Shown piece after piece: positions 1 through 9,627 of a stretch of DNA of 64,000 nucleotides. The position numbers were made by a program, and so were the translations under genes. This DNA comes from Vibrio rhodolitus (GTDB taxonomy: Bacteria; Pseudomonadota; Gammaproteobacteria; Enterobacterales; Vibrionaceae): assembly GCF_003350325.1 (NCBI RefSeq), contig NZ_QLYZ01000011.1, positions 1 through 64,000 of the forward strand, read 5' to 3'. How positions within the stretch are numbered: the first letter of the stretch is position 1; the number at the start of each line of letters is the position of its first letter. The notes under the pieces are model-generated. The model was not told where the DNA came from, did no database searches, and was given only the letters and a program-made list of their open reading frames with translations.

Positions 1-207
1 CGTTGGCAGAGAGGGTGAACGGCATTTTGAAAATGGAATATCTCTTGCGAAAGCCTAAAGATGTAGCTCAAGCAAGAAAAATGGTCGCTGAGTCAGTAGA
101 AATCTATAATCAGATGAGGCCTCATACAGCGCTAAAATACAAAACGCCCGATGAAGTACACCGAGCGTTTTAACTAAAAAGTGTCAACCCATATCAGGAC
201 GGGTCAC
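1..207 (+). mobile_element. 3' end of an IS3-family insertion sequence
   Basis: The window opens inside an insertion sequence. It carries the last 56 codons of an OrfB-type transposase followed by about 34 non-coding bases that end in a TGTCAACCC...GGGTCA stretch (182-207). That stretch resembles the terminal inverted repeat of IS3-type elements, but the left end lies outside the window, so repeat pairing and the target duplication cannot be verified. The exact right boundary is an estimate. The element ends about seven bases before the stop codon of the PilZ gene. Confidence 0.7.
3..173 (+). CDS. IS3-family transposase OrfB, C-terminal fragment (cut by window start)
   Basis: Reading from base 3, 56 residues run to a TAA at 171. 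The fragment contains the typical C-terminal end of an rve-type (DDE) integrase core: LAERVNGILKMEYLL, where the glutamate is expected to be the catalytic E of DDE. This is followed by an EIYNQMRPHTAL segment and a TPDEVHRAF tail. These signatures are common in IS3-family OrfB proteins (IS2/IS3/IS51 groups). The N-terminus and any OrfA lie upstream of the window, so it cannot be said whether the element is intact. It is co-directional away from the neighbouring PilZ gene, whose 3' end it nearly touches. Confidence 0.8.
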   Translation: MAERVNGILKMEYLLRKPKDVAQARKMVAESVEIYNQMRPHTALKYKTPDEVHRAF

Positions 208-213
208 TAAAAA

Positions 214-2556
214 CTATTGGGTTAGCTCCAAACGAATCAAGACCTCTTCGGTAACATCGACGTATTCGCTATAACCTACGATGGTACAAATCTCTTTCTC
301 TAGGTTTCTTGCTTGGTGCATGCTGATATTGCTTAGCTCTTCGAGATCTTTGCGCAGCAGCGCGGTGATCGGGTCAAAGATCGGGCTTGAACAGATGCGT
401 ATCGCGTGAAACTCCCCCATGTTCTGACACTTCTTAATAAAATCGATGCGCTCTTTTAATGACTCAAAATCGGAGCAAAGTTTTATTTCCAACGTTTGTA
501 AACGCGTACCAAATTTAATCGCAGAGATATACAGCTCTTGAGCTTGAGTGCCAGCGCCATCAATTCGCTTCATCGGTGCGGCGAGTAGGGTTGTGGTACG
601 CCCTTTGTAAACCGTATCGAGTGAAAACCGGTTATTGTGCCCAAGTTTGGCAAATAGACCTAGGTAACTTGGTAGCGGGTATTTCACCCCGATCACTTTA
701 GGTTTGAGACTGTTGCCTTTTTTCTCGACGAATAGTGGTGTGCTGACCATTTTATCGAGCAAAATATTATGGAGGTTTTCTAACATCTCATGGCTTGGTA
801 AGGTCTCTTGCTTGGCGATCAGTTTGCTTTGGTTGTGCTCGATTAACTTACCAAAAAACGCCATGGTTTTGAGTGTTTTGACATTGTCGTCAATCACGAG
901 TTGAACGCGCTTACCCCCTGGGCTGATACGGATGACTTTATACGGTACCTTATCCAAGGGCAGAGATTTATCATATAGCTGAAGTTCACTGAAGTTCACG
1001 CTGCAAAGGTCGCCAGCTTTCAGTTCGATAGGCGAGCTAAGCGCGATATACAGCCCATGCTTAGAAATATCGAGAGTGACGCCAGAGGCTTGTTGTCCTT
1101 CTGCGGTTAAAAACAGTGGCGAGCGAAACTGGTAGCGCGGTTCTTTACGGCGGTTTTGCGCATCAAAGTAAAGGCTGATTGGAACGTGTGAGCAGTTGCG
1201 TTTATGGCGAAAACGATTGAGCTCTGATGATTTCAACCTTGGTTTTTCTGTTAGTAGGTAATCTTTGGCTGAGCGAACATCGGAAATCTCTTGCAGCATA
1301 GCAAAGTGGGTTAAGCCTTCAGTTAGCGCCATCGATTCTTGTGGTAAATCGTGAAACAGCTCGCGCTCTTCTCCAGATAGTTCAAATACCGATACGCGAA
1401 AAACCTTCCAGCTCTCTTTGCGCGCCCCAACATGCCAGAATAATTGACGTAGATCCCGATTGGCTTCAGGGATCATCATTGAGAAAAACAATTCTTTGTC
1501 GGCGTGAAGATGCTTGAATGAGTAAAGAACGCTATTACTGCCACGTACACCGGGCTTGGTAAATTGCTCCATTCGCTCTGGGCTAAAGAGATTGGACAGC
1601 GTTAATTGATTGCGTTCGTCATTCCAGTATTGCCATATAGACTGGTTGTTCTCGGTCATTAGAACCAGTTTGAGTTCATTACCGCTGAAAAATATCGGTA
1701 AGCAGCAGGTGTGCTTAAGGTAGTTATGCTCGTATCCTCGCGAACGCGCGCGGATCACTTTGTCTTGGTTGTCATGACGAGCGCGCTGGGCATCATTGTG
1801 CAGGCAGTGCGCCATAATGTTGTCGATCAGAGGCACGTCATCGACTTTGATTACTCGCAGAAAACTGACCGCATCGTTTTCAAATGATTCATCGATACCA
1901 ACGATGCGATAGCTGACAAGCTGCTCTATACCTGGGATCTTGTGGTTTCTCGCTAGCTCAACAAATTGGATATTGATGATCTCGCCAAGCTTATAATCAA
2001 ACGCAGAAGGGACTTTGAACTTACCGCCTGAAGGGGAGATATCGACTGTTGTACCGTGGACGACTTGATCTTTAGACAGGTGGATGACAATTTGAGTTGA
2101 AAGCTTGAGACGATTCTCTTTACGCTTTAGATCAAACCCCATCACGATAGGTTCGGCATTAAAAGAGAGGGAACTGTTTTTAAGATCAGAGCCTTGTGGT
2201 TTGCCTTTTTGGTTCATTACCTTAAAGCTGTTGCGGGTGTTATTGAGCGCTTCAAACACGCCTTCGGTGTACCCATCAAACTTACGGACATATTTGTGAT
2301 AAATATTGAACGCCACATCATCCAGCCAGTGGGTAATACCATCCAACTCGTACTCGCGACAATCGCCTTTGACCCGACCACGTAAATCGATTGAACGATA
2401 GCATGGCGTCATTAGGCGCTTGAGCTCCATTTTTACCAAGATTTTTACCGACGGCTGATCGCCATCCGTTATCTTGGATAGTAGGAGTTCAAAGTCTTCC
2501 GTCTTATAGACCGGAATGAGCTTTTCTACGATTGAGAGTATTTCACTTTGCTGCAT
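214..2556 (-). CDS. plzC: Two-PilZ-domain c-di-GMP effector protein (PlzC-like)
   Basis: A 780-residue cytoplasmic protein with two PilZ signatures. The first has K144-RKEN-R149 and D172-ISPSGG. The second has R470-KEP-R474 and D496-ISKHG, matching the RxxxR plus DxSxxG c-di-GMP binding pattern. No signal peptide or strong membrane segment is evident. In Vibrio cholerae a PilZ protein of this size next to radA is PlzC (VC2344), linked to c-di-GMP control of biofilm and motility; assignment here rests on size, double PilZ and the radA neighbour. It is divergent from radA with 133 bp between starts. An insertion sequence abuts its 3' end, but the stop codon (214-216) is intact, so the reading frame appears unaffected. 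Confidence 0.85.
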   Translation of the reverse strand: MQQSEILSIVEKLIPVYKTEDFELLLSKITDGDQPSVKILVKMELKRLMTPCYRSIDLRGRVKGDCREYELDGITHWLDDVAFNIYHKYVRKFDGYTEGVFEALNNTRNSFKVMNQKGKPQGSDLKNSSLSFNAEPIVMGFDLKRKENRLKLSTQIVIHLSKDQVVHGTTVDISPSGGKFKVPSAFDYKLGEIINIQFVELARNHKIPGIEQLVSYRIVGIDESFENDAVSFLRVIKVDDVPLIDNIMAHCLHNDAQRARHDNQDKVIRARSRGYEHNYLKHTCCLPIFFSGNELKLVLMTENNQSIWQYWNDERNQLTLSNLFSPERMEQFTKPGVRGSNSVLYSFKHLHADKELFFSMMIPEANRDLRQLFWHVGARKESWKVFRVSVFELSGEERELFHDLPQESMALTEGLTHFAMLQEISDVRSAKDYLLTEKPRLKSSELNRFRHKRNCSHVPISLYFDAQNRRKEPRYQFRSPLFLTAEGQQASGVTLDISKHGLYIALSSPIELKAGDLCSVNFSELQLYDKSLPLDKVPYKVIRISPGGKRVQLVIDDNVKTLKTMAFFGKLIEHNQSKLIAKQETLPSHEMLENLHNILLDKMVSTPLFVEKKGNSLKPKVIGVKYPLPSYLGLFAKLGHNNRFSLDTVYKGRTTTLLAAPMKRIDGAGTQAQELYISAIKFGTRLQTLEIKLCSDFESLKERIDFIKKCQNMGEFHAIRICSSPIFDPITALLRKDLEELSNISMHQARNLEKEICTIVGYSEYVDVTEEVLIRLELTQ

Positions 2557-2596
2557 GCTTTTTATTGTATCTGTCCCTGTACTCAGGCTATCGGCC

Positions 2597-2624
2597 TTGA
2601 TTAATCGATCTTTAGTGATATGTT
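2597..2624 (+). promoter_or_regulatory. Candidate radA promoter (extended -10)
   Basis: TTGATT (2597-2602) and TATGTT (2619-2624) are separated by 16 bp. TGA directly before TATGTT makes an extended -10. The element lies about 65 bp upstream of radA in the plzC/radA divergent spacer. It is a sequence match only. Confidence 0.4.
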
Positions 2625-2689
2625 ACGGCGAATCAAGCCAATAACGATGCTTATCACTATTCAGCGTCACAAAATTCAATTGAGGTCAC

Positions 2690-4069
2690 ATGGCAAAAGC
2701 AAAACGCGCATATGTTTGTAATGATTGCGGCGCTGATTTTCCACGCTGGCAGGGGCAATGTAGCGCCTGCGGGGCATGGAACACTATCAGTGAAGTTCGC
2801 CTAGCTGCATCACCCGCAGCGGCGCGCAATGAGCGCTTAACCGGTTATGCGGGAAGCAGCACTGAAAGCCAAGTTCAAACGCTTGCCGAAATTGACCTGC
2901 AAGAAGTGCCGCGTTTTACCAGTGGTTTCAAAGAGCTCGATCGCGTGCTCGGCGGCGGTGTGGTGCCTGGAGCCGCAATCCTTATTGGTGGTAGTCCGGG
3001 TGCGGGTAAGTCGACCCTATTGCTACAAACTATGTGCTTTCTCTCATCGCAAATGCCGACTCTGTACGTCACTGGTGAAGAGTCGCTACAGCAAGTGGCG
3101 ATGCGTGCATCTCGTTTAGGGCTGCCGAAAGACAATCTGAAAATGTTGTCAGAGACCAACGTAGATCGCATTTGCCAAATTGCTGAAAAAGAGCAGCCAA
3201 AGATCATGGTGATTGACTCGATTCAAGTAATGCACGTGTCTGATGTGCAATCTTCGCCGGGAAGTGTGGCGCAAGTTCGTGAATCGGCAACCGCGCTGAC
3301 CCGTTATGCTAAGCAGAATAACGTGGCAGTCTTTATTGTTGGTCACGTAACTAAAGATGGCACTTTGGCGGGTCCAAAGGTGCTTGAGCACATTATTGAC
3401 TGTTCTGTGCTACTCGATGGTGGCACGGATAGCCGTTTTAGAACCCTACGTAGTCATAAAAACCGTTTTGGCGCAGTCAATGAGCTGGGCGTATTTGCTA
3501 TGACCGGACAAGGCTTGCGTGAGGTGAGTAACCCATCAGCGATTTTCCTTTCGCGTGGTGATGAAGAAACATCAGGCAGCTCAGTTATGGTGGTGTGGGA
3601 AGGTACGCGTCCACTGTTAGTTGAGATTCAAGCGCTGGTGGATTATTCACAATTGGCTAATCCACGCCGTGTCGCAGTGGGTTTAGAACAAAACCGTTTG
3701 TCATTGCTACTAGCGGTATTGCACAAGCACGGCGGTCTGCAGATGTCAGATCAAGATGTGTTTGTGAATGTGGTGGGCGGCGTGAAGGTCACCGAAACCA
3801 GTGCTGATTTGGCGTTAGTGATGGCGCTGCTCTCTAGCTTTAGAGATCGTCCTCTACCTAAAGATGTGGTGGTGTTTGGCGAAGTTGGCTTGGCGGGTGA
3901 GATTCGTCCGGTGCCAAGTGGGCAAGAGCGATTAAATGAAGCCTTTAAGCATGGCTTTAAGAAAGCCATCGTGCCTGCTGCCAATATGCCCAAAGGTGGC
4001 ATTGAAGGAATGCAAATCCACGGCGTGAAAAAACTATCAGAGGCGCTAGATGCGTTTGATGAGCTGTAA
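2690..4069 (+). CDS. radA: DNA repair protein RadA
   Basis: 459 residues, the usual RadA length. It has an N-terminal C4 zinc finger (C10, C13, C24, C27), a RecA-like ATPase core with Walker A GGSPGAGKST at about 100-109, the RadA-specific KNRFG motif near residue 255, and a C-terminal Lon-protease-like domain. RadA is a branched-DNA helicase/translocase that promotes branch migration during recombinational repair in the cytoplasm. The ATG follows a GAGG ribosome site at good spacing. It is divergent from plzC and followed about 200 bp later by fusA2, an arrangement also known in V. cholerae (VC2342-VC2344). Confidence 0.97.
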   Translation: MAKAKRAYVCNDCGADFPRWQGQCSACGAWNTISEVRLAASPAAARNERLTGYAGSSTESQVQTLAEIDLQEVPRFTSGFKELDRVLGGGVVPGAAILIGGSPGAGKSTLLLQTMCFLSSQMPTLYVTGEESLQQVAMRASRLGLPKDNLKMLSETNVDRICQIAEKEQPKIMVIDSIQVMHVSDVQSSPGSVAQVRESATALTRYAKQNNVAVFIVGHVTKDGTLAGPKVLEHIIDCSVLLDGGTDSRFRTLRSHKNRFGAVNELGVFAMTGQGLREVSNPSAIFLSRGDEETSGSSVMVVWEGTRPLLVEIQALVDYSQLANPRRVAVGLEQNRLSLLLAVLHKHGGLQMSDQDVFVNVVGGVKVTETSADLALVMALLSSFRDRPLPKDVVVFGEVGLAGEIRPVPSGQERLNEAFKHGFKKAIVPAANMPKGGIEGMQIHGVKKLSEALDAFDEL

Positions 4070-4225
4070 CTTGCTTCTAAGTTGGGCGTTCACAAAGGAT
4101 GAATAGTGAAAAACTGGGATTTTCCTCCGCAAAATACTACACTTGGCTATTATTTTGGGGTAGATTCGCCCGCTAAATATTTTTTATACATAGCCGCACG
4201 CAAGGGTATCAGTCTTGACAGAATG

Positions 4226-4234
4226 TGATATACT
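4226..4234 (+). promoter_or_regulatory. Extended -10 promoter of fusA2
   Basis: TGATATACT is a TGnTATACT extended -10 with no obvious -35 at 17 bp. It lies 38 bp upstream of the fusA2 start. The intervening leader is short and contains an AACAGAGTAAGAC ribosome-site region. Confidence 0.6.
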
Positions 4235-4271
4235 CTGCGCGCACTTTATACCTTATTAACAGAGTAAGACA

Positions 4272-6359
4272 ATGACTGATTTATCAAAATACAGAAACAT
4301 TGGTATTTTTGCTCACGTAGACGCGGGTAAAACTACCTCTACAGAGCGTATCCTTAAGCTAACTGGTAAAATCCACAAGATCGGTGACACTCACGACGGT
4401 TCAACTACTACTGACTTCATGGAGCAGGAAGCTGAACGTGGTATCACAATCCAGTCTGCAGCTACTACTTGTTTCTGGAACGATCACCGCCTAAACATCA
4501 TCGATACTCCTGGACACGTTGACTTCACAATCGAAGTTTACCGTTCTCTAAAAGTACTTGACGGTGGTATCGGTGTATTCTGTGGTTCAGGTGGTGTTGA
4601 GCCTCAGTCTGAAACTAACTGGCGTTACGCGGACGAGTCTCACGTATCTCGTCTAATCTTCGTTAACAAACTAGACCGTATGGGTGCTGACTTCTTCAAA
4701 GTTGTTGACCAAGTACAAAACGTTCTAGGTGCTACTCCACTAGTTATGACTCTACCAATCGGTATCGAAGATGACTTCTGTGGTGTTGTTGACGTACTAA
4801 GCCAAAAAGCTTACGTATGGGATGACTCAGGTCTTCCAGAGAACTACGAAGTTCAAGATATCCCAGCTGATCTAGTAGACCAAGCTGCTGAATACCGTGA
4901 AATGCTAATCGAAACTGCTGTTGAGCAAGACGATGAGCTAATGATGGCTTACATGGAAGGTGAAGAGCCTTCTCTAGAAGACATTAAGCGTTGTATCCGT
5001 AAAGGTACACGTGACCTAGCATTCTTCCCAACTTACTGTGGTTCAGCGTACAAGAACAAAGGTATCCAACTTATTCTTGACGCAGTAGTTGATTACCTAC
5101 CTTCTCCAACAGAAGTAGATCCTCAACCACTAACTAACCCAGAAACTGGTGAGCCAACTGGCGAAGTTGCAACTGTATCTGCAGATGAGCCACTAAAAGC
5201 GCTTGCGTTCAAGATCATGGACGACCGCTTTGGTGCACTAACGTTCATCCGTATCTACGCTGGTAAGATGAAGAAGGGTGACACTATCCTTAACTCAGCT
5301 ACTGGTAAAACTGAGCGTATCGGCCGTATGGTTGAGATGCACGCGAACGAGCGTAACGAGATCGATTCAGCACAAGCTGGTGACATCATCGCAGTTGTTG
5401 GTATGAAGAACGTGAAGACTGGTCACACTCTATGTGATCCTAAGCACGAAGTTACTCTTGAGCCAATGATCTTCCCAGAACCAGTAATCTCTATCGCTGT
5501 TAAGCCTAAAGATAAAAACGGTTCTGAGAAAATGGGTATCGCTATCGGTAAGATGGTTTCTGAAGACCCATCATTCCAAGTTGAAACTGACGAAGATTCA
5601 GGCGAAACCATCCTTAAAGGTATGGGCGAACTTCACCTAGACATCAAAGTTGACATCCTGAAGCGTACTTACGGCGTTGAGCTAGAAGTAGGTGCTCCAC
5701 AGGTAGCTTACCGTGAAACTATCACTCAAGCAGTTGAAGATAGCTACACGCATAAGAAACAGTCTGGTGGTTCAGGTCAGTTCGGTAAGATCGACTACCG
5801 CATCCGTCCAGGGGAACAAGGTTCAGGCTTCAAGTTCACTTCAACAGTTGTTGGTGGTAACGTTCCTAAAGAATTCTGGCCTGCAGTTGAGAAAGGTTTT
5901 GCTAGCATGATGGACCACGGTGTTCTAGCTGGCTTCCCAACTCTAGACGTAGAAGTTGAACTATTCGACGGTGGCTTCCACGCAGTTGACTCTTCAGCTA
6001 TCGCTTACGAAATCGCTGCTAAAGGCGCATTCCGTCAGTCTATGCCTAAAGCTGGCGCGCAACTTCTTGAGCCAATCATGAAAGTTGACGTGTTCACTCC
6101 AGAAGACCACGTTGGTGACGTAATCGGTGACCTTAACCGTCGTCGCGGTATGATCAAAGATCAACAAGCTGGTACTACTGGCGTACGTATCAAGGGTGAT
6201 GTACCTCTATCAGAAATGTTTGGTTACATCGGTACTCTACGTACTATGACTTCTGGCCGTGGTCAGTTCTCTATGGAATTCTCTCACTACAACCCATGTC
6301 CAAACAACGTGGCGGAGCAAGTGATTGCAGAAGTTAAAGAGCGTAACGCTAAGAAGTAA
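4272..6359 (+). CDS. fusA2: Elongation factor G 2
   Basis: 695-residue translational GTPase with the full EF-G domain series. GTPase motifs are G1 AHVDAGKT (14-21), RGITI (56-60), G3 DTPGH (78-82) and G4 NKLD (132-135), followed by domains II to V. It catalyses tRNA-mRNA translocation and/or ribosome recycling. It is not in a str operon (no rpsL, rpsG or tuf nearby), so I call it the second EF-G that many Vibrio and Shewanella genomes carry. Codon use is strikingly biased (for example CTA, ACT, GTT, GGT, CGT), as expected for a highly expressed gene. It has its own promoter and a strong terminator, so it is probably monocistronic. Confidence 0.93.
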   Translation: MTDLSKYRNIGIFAHVDAGKTTSTERILKLTGKIHKIGDTHDGSTTTDFMEQEAERGITIQSAATTCFWNDHRLNIIDTPGHVDFTIEVYRSLKVLDGGIGVFCGSGGVEPQSETNWRYADESHVSRLIFVNKLDRMGADFFKVVDQVQNVLGATPLVMTLPIGIEDDFCGVVDVLSQKAYVWDDSGLPENYEVQDIPADLVDQAAEYREMLIETAVEQDDELMMAYMEGEEPSLEDIKRCIRKGTRDLAFFPTYCGSAYKNKGIQLILDAVVDYLPSPTEVDPQPLTNPETGEPTGEVATVSADEPLKALAFKIMDDRFGALTFIRIYAGKMKKGDTILNSATGKTERIGRMVEMHANERNEIDSAQAGDIIAVVGMKNVKTGHTLCDPKHEVTLEPMIFPEPVISIAVKPKDKNGSEKMGIAIGKMVSEDPSFQVETDEDSGETILKGMGELHLDIKVDILKRTYGVELEVGAPQVAYRETITQAVEDSYTHKKQSGGSGQFGKIDYRIRPGEQGSGFKFTSTVVGGNVPKEFWPAVEKGFASMMDHGVLAGFPTLDVEVELFDGGFHAVDSSAIAYEIAAKGAFRQSMPKAGAQLLEPIMKVDVFTPEDHVGDVIGDLNRRRGMIKDQQAGTTGVRIKGDVPLSEMFGYIGTLRTMTSGRGQFSMEFSHYNPCPNNVAEQVIAEVKERNAKK

Positions 6360-6384
6360 TTCTTAAGTTAATAGCTTGAATAGA

Positions 6385-6412
6385 AAGCCTCGCTGATGCG
6401 AGGCTTTTTTTT
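6385..6412 (+). terminator. Rho-independent terminator of fusA2
   Basis: A perfect 9-bp stem AAGCCTCGC/GCGAGGCTT with a TGAT loop is followed by a T run, 25 bp after the fusA2 stop. Confidence 0.9.
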
Positions 6413-6451
6413 GTCCATTTTTCCATTGAACCTGTTAGTCAGGTTTGCGCA

Positions 6452-7378
6452 TCAAGCTTGTTCAGGTAATGGCACCTGACTGGTGTTTTCCGCGACTTCT
6501 TTTTTCAGCCATTGGGTAAAGGTTTGTACGCGCTCTCGCCGCGCTGATTCTGTTGCCGTGCAGAGATGAAAACGAATACCGGGTGATAGTGGCAGATCAA
6601 ACGGTTTGACTAATAAGCCGCGTTCAATAAAGTCTGCCGTAATGCAGTCGCTAGCAAGACACGCGCCGTGTCCTGCAATGACCGCGCTCATCGCCATATC
6701 AAAAGTGCCAACTTCCATCCATTGCACCGCTTGTTTATCGATGGTGACCCCAGCCTGTTTAAACCAGTTGTTCCACTGAATGCTGCAACTGTCAAAATGA
6801 ATCAGCCAGCAATCAAGCATCTGGCTTGGCTCCGTGAATTGTTCCGCTTTGGCAAGTTCAGGTGAACAATATGGATAGATCGCTTCTTCCAGCAGCACTT
6901 CCTGTTCAATGCCATCGGTTTTTTCAAATTGCTCCCCCTGCCAAATCGCTACATCGATTTCACCATGCTGAATATCAAGTGATTCACAGGTCGTAATAAT
7001 ACGAATCGGGATCCCAGGGTGATCGAGCGAAAACTTCCACAATCGAGGTAATAACCAACGCGAGGCAAAAGAGGGCGGCGCACTGACTTTTAATAGCCCT
7101 TCCAGCGGTTCATTTTGGATTTTATTCAGCGCGAGAATAATGTGCTCAAAACCGAGTGAGACATGACTGAGTAAGGTCTCACCTTTGGCGGTTAGTGCCA
7201 TATTTCGCCCTCGGCGCACAAACAGTTTACAGCCTAGATCGTGTTCTAAGCGGCGTATGGTTTGGCTGACTGCTGCTTGGCTGACGCATAACTCATCGGC
7301 AGCTTTACTGTAGCTTTGAAAGCGAGCTGCGGCTTCAAAGTAGCGCAGGGCAGATAAATGGCGTAATCGTTTATCCAT
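6452..7378 (-). CDS. LysR-family transcriptional regulator (GcvA-like)
   Basis: 308 residues. There is an N-terminal winged HTH (about residues 5-65, with SKAADELCVSQAAVSQTIRR as recognition region) and a C-terminal LysR substrate-binding domain. The HTH and the RHLSALRYFEAAAR start resemble the GcvA subgroup. The ligand and targets cannot be read from sequence. It is convergent with fusA2. About 100 bp upstream of its start a small gene begins on the other strand, a typical LysR divergent arrangement, so that small gene is a plausible target. Confidence 0.88.
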   Translation of the reverse strand: MDKRLRHLSALRYFEAAARFQSYSKAADELCVSQAAVSQTIRRLEHDLGCKLFVRRGRNMALTAKGETLLSHVSLGFEHIILALNKIQNEPLEGLLKVSAPPSFASRWLLPRLWKFSLDHPGIPIRIITTCESLDIQHGEIDVAIWQGEQFEKTDGIEQEVLLEEAIYPYCSPELAKAEQFTEPSQMLDCWLIHFDSCSIQWNNWFKQAGVTIDKQAVQWMEVGTFDMAMSAVIAGHGACLASDCITADFIERGLLVKPFDLPLSPGIRFHLCTATESARRERVQTFTQWLKKEVAENTSQVPLPEQA

Positions 7379-7477
7379 AAGCTCTTGTTATATCTCGTGT
7401 AAGAAATGGTGGTTGGTCAAAATATCATCAGATTTACATAATAGTCAGCACAGAAAGGAAGCAATAGGAGAGGCGAG

Positions 7478-7669
7478 ATGTTACTTGCGTTACATTGGAA
7501 TTTTCAGATTGAGTTTAAATTATTCAAAATGGACAAGAAGTTCTGCTTTGGTCGCACGTTATCGACGCAAAAGGTGGAATCTGTTGCTGATTTACCACCG
7601 CACTTGCAAAAGGACTTAGGTATAACGGACTGCTACCAAGCGAAACCCAGTTACCAGCGATACCTGTAG
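7478..7669 (+). CDS. Small DUF1127-like protein (putative)
   Basis: A 63-residue reading frame preceded by a good ribosome site (AGGAG, 7 nt before ATG). The C-terminal half contains LPPHLQKDLGI, reminiscent of the L..R.L.DIGL motif of DUF1127/YjiS small proteins, whose members are basic and often near regulators. It is divergent from the LysR gene. The rest of the 386-bp gap between the LysR and acyl-CoA ligase genes holds only this frame and the ligase terminator. The frame could be spurious; the ribosome site and motif are the only support. Confidence 0.5.
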   Translation: MLLALHWNFQIEFKLFKMDKKFCFGRTLSTQKVESVADLPPHLQKDLGITDCYQAKPSYQRYL

Positions 7670-7720
7670 GCAGAGATAAGCTTAAGTTATGCTGCTGGTT
7701 AAAGGATAAATCGGCAGCAA

Positions 7721-7745
7721 GAAAAAGGGCGCGTAATGCGCCCTT
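7721..7745 (-). terminator. Terminator of the acyl-CoA ligase gene
   Basis: AAGGGCGC/GCGCCCTT, an 8-bp perfect stem with a 5-nt loop. Read on the minus strand it is followed by TTTTTC, 20 bp after the ligase stop. Confidence 0.85.
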
Positions 7746-7764
7746 AAGATAACAAAGAAAGTTA

Positions 7765-9453
7765 TTATTCTTCCCAAACCACCAATTTCCCTTTTGGCCA
7801 ATTGGCGCCAACATCATGGTATTTCTTCTCTAACACGTGACGCTTTATTTTGAGTGTTGGCGTAAGAATGCCATTTTCAATGCTCCATGGGTCTTTGATC
7901 ATTAGTACCCCTTTGATCTGCTCATGGGATTCAAGCTCTTGATTCATGCGCTTAACGACGCGCTCACTGGTACGTTCATAACGCTCGCGATCAAAGTTTG
8001 GAAAGTCATGGGGCACGACTAGAAGAACTGGTGCTGGTAAACCAGAGCCTATCAAACACATCATTTCGACGCGGCTGTATTCAAACAGTTTCTTCTCAAT
8101 CGGTACCGGCGCAACGAACTTACCTTTGGCGGTTTTAAAGGTGTCTTTCTTACGCCCTTGAATGGTGAGGTAGCCTTCTGAGTCTAAGAAGCCGATGTCA
8201 CCTGTGTGCAACCAGCCCTCATCATCAAAGGTTTCTTGTGTTGCTTCATCATTTTTGTAGTAGCCAGAGAATAAGCCCTTACCGCGCACCATGATCTCTT
8301 CATCGGCAGCGATTTTAAGTTCAATCCCTGGTCCGGCATTACCCACGCTGCCAATCTTATCGGCGCGGAATGGGTAGTTAAGTGTGCTGTAAGCAAATGA
8401 CTCTGTCATGCCCCAAGCTTCGGTAATATTGAGCCCAACACTGTGATACCACTCAAGTAGAGCTGGAGAGACAGGCGCTGAACCACAACCCAATACGCGA
8501 GCTTGATCCAGACCCAGACCATCCGCTAGCTTCTTCTTAATTAATGAATTCACGAATGGGATCTTGAGTAAGAAATTAAGCTTTTTCTGTGGCAGTTTAT
8601 CTTGGATACGCTGCTGGAAGAGCGTCCACAGGCGCGGTACCGAAATAAATAGAGTCGGGCGCTGCATTTTGACATCTTCGATAAAGGTATCGAGAGATTC
8701 AGGAAACGCAGTTTGTACGCCACCCATAATTGATGAACCAAAGATATAGACGCGTTCAGTGATATGGGCAAGCGGAAGATAAGAGAACAAACGATCTTGT
8801 TCTTCAATACCAATATGATTAATCAGTTGCTGGGCTGACCAAGAGAATGCGCCGTAGGTGAGCATTGCGCCTTTAGGTAAACCTGATGTCCCTGAGGTAT
8901 AGACAATCGACATCAGCTTGTCATCGTAATGAATAGGACGCTCTTCGCTTGGGGAGGCATCCTTTATTAACTGCTCGAACTGATGTTGGCAGTTATTTGG
9001 TGCACTATCATAAGCAAGACTGATGGTGATGATATCATCCAATTTATCGATGATTTGCTCGGTCGCAGTCGCATCATCCAACTTACCGCCAATTAACACC
9101 TTGCTGCCACTGTGAGTGACACAGTGTTCAATCGTCTCGGCACCAGCTGTCGGGAAGACCGGAACGCTGACATAGTCACCCAGCATCATGGCGATATCAC
9201 AAATAAACCACTCTGCGCAGTTTTTCGAGATAAGGGCGACCTTGTCCCCCGGTTGGACACCCAAACCGCGCAACGCCGTGACTAGACGTAGCGCTTTATC
9301 GGCAACTTCCGCATAGGTGTACTCAACGAATTGGCGATTAATGATCTGCTTAAGGTAGATTTCGTTAGGGCGCTCAGCTGCCCATTTTAAAATCATCTCA
9401 TTTGGTGGTGGTAAGGTGCATCCTTTTATTTTCAACTCATGCGGCTGATTCAT
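7765..9453 (-). CDS. Long-chain fatty acyl-CoA ligase (FadD15-like, ANL family)
   Basis: 562-residue AMP-forming synthetase. It has the P-loop YTSGTSGLPKG (185-195), an ITEAWGMTE A5 motif, the GWLHTGDIG A7 motif and the GRKKDTFKTAKGKFVAP hinge/C-terminal region. It adenylates a carboxylate (probably a medium or long-chain fatty acid) and transfers it to CoA. The start is supported by AGGGAG 8 nt upstream of the ATG. It is transcribed alone and ends in a strong terminator. V. cholerae has an acyl-CoA ligase of this type next to fusA2 (VC2341). This is a paralogue group distinct from FadD of beta-oxidation, so the exact substrate is uncertain. Confidence 0.88.
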   Translation of the reverse strand: MNQPHELKIKGCTLPPPNEMILKWAAERPNEIYLKQIINRQFVEYTYAEVADKALRLVTALRGLGVQPGDKVALISKNCAEWFICDIAMMLGDYVSVPVFPTAGAETIEHCVTHSGSKVLIGGKLDDATATEQIIDKLDDIITISLAYDSAPNNCQHQFEQLIKDASPSEERPIHYDDKLMSIVYTSGTSGLPKGAMLTYGAFSWSAQQLINHIGIEEQDRLFSYLPLAHITERVYIFGSSIMGGVQTAFPESLDTFIEDVKMQRPTLFISVPRLWTLFQQRIQDKLPQKKLNFLLKIPFVNSLIKKKLADGLGLDQARVLGCGSAPVSPALLEWYHSVGLNITEAWGMTESFAYSTLNYPFRADKIGSVGNAGPGIELKIAADEEIMVRGKGLFSGYYKNDEATQETFDDEGWLHTGDIGFLDSEGYLTIQGRKKDTFKTAKGKFVAPVPIEKKLFEYSRVEMMCLIGSGLPAPVLLVVPHDFPNFDRERYERTSERVVKRMNQELESHEQIKGVLMIKDPWSIENGILTPTLKIKRHVLEKKYHDVGANWPKGKLVVWEE

Positions 9454-9627
9454 TGGTTAACTCCCTGTTATTAGTGACACTCCTTGTGTTTGATACTCAC
9501 CATATAGTAGAGAGCGAACCGTATGTGCAACGTTATCAAACGCAAAAGAGAAATTATTTTGTTAACACAATGTTAACTTTAGCATGTTGCCATACTCCTT
9601 GGGAAGGTTATCGCTCGCAAGATTGGT

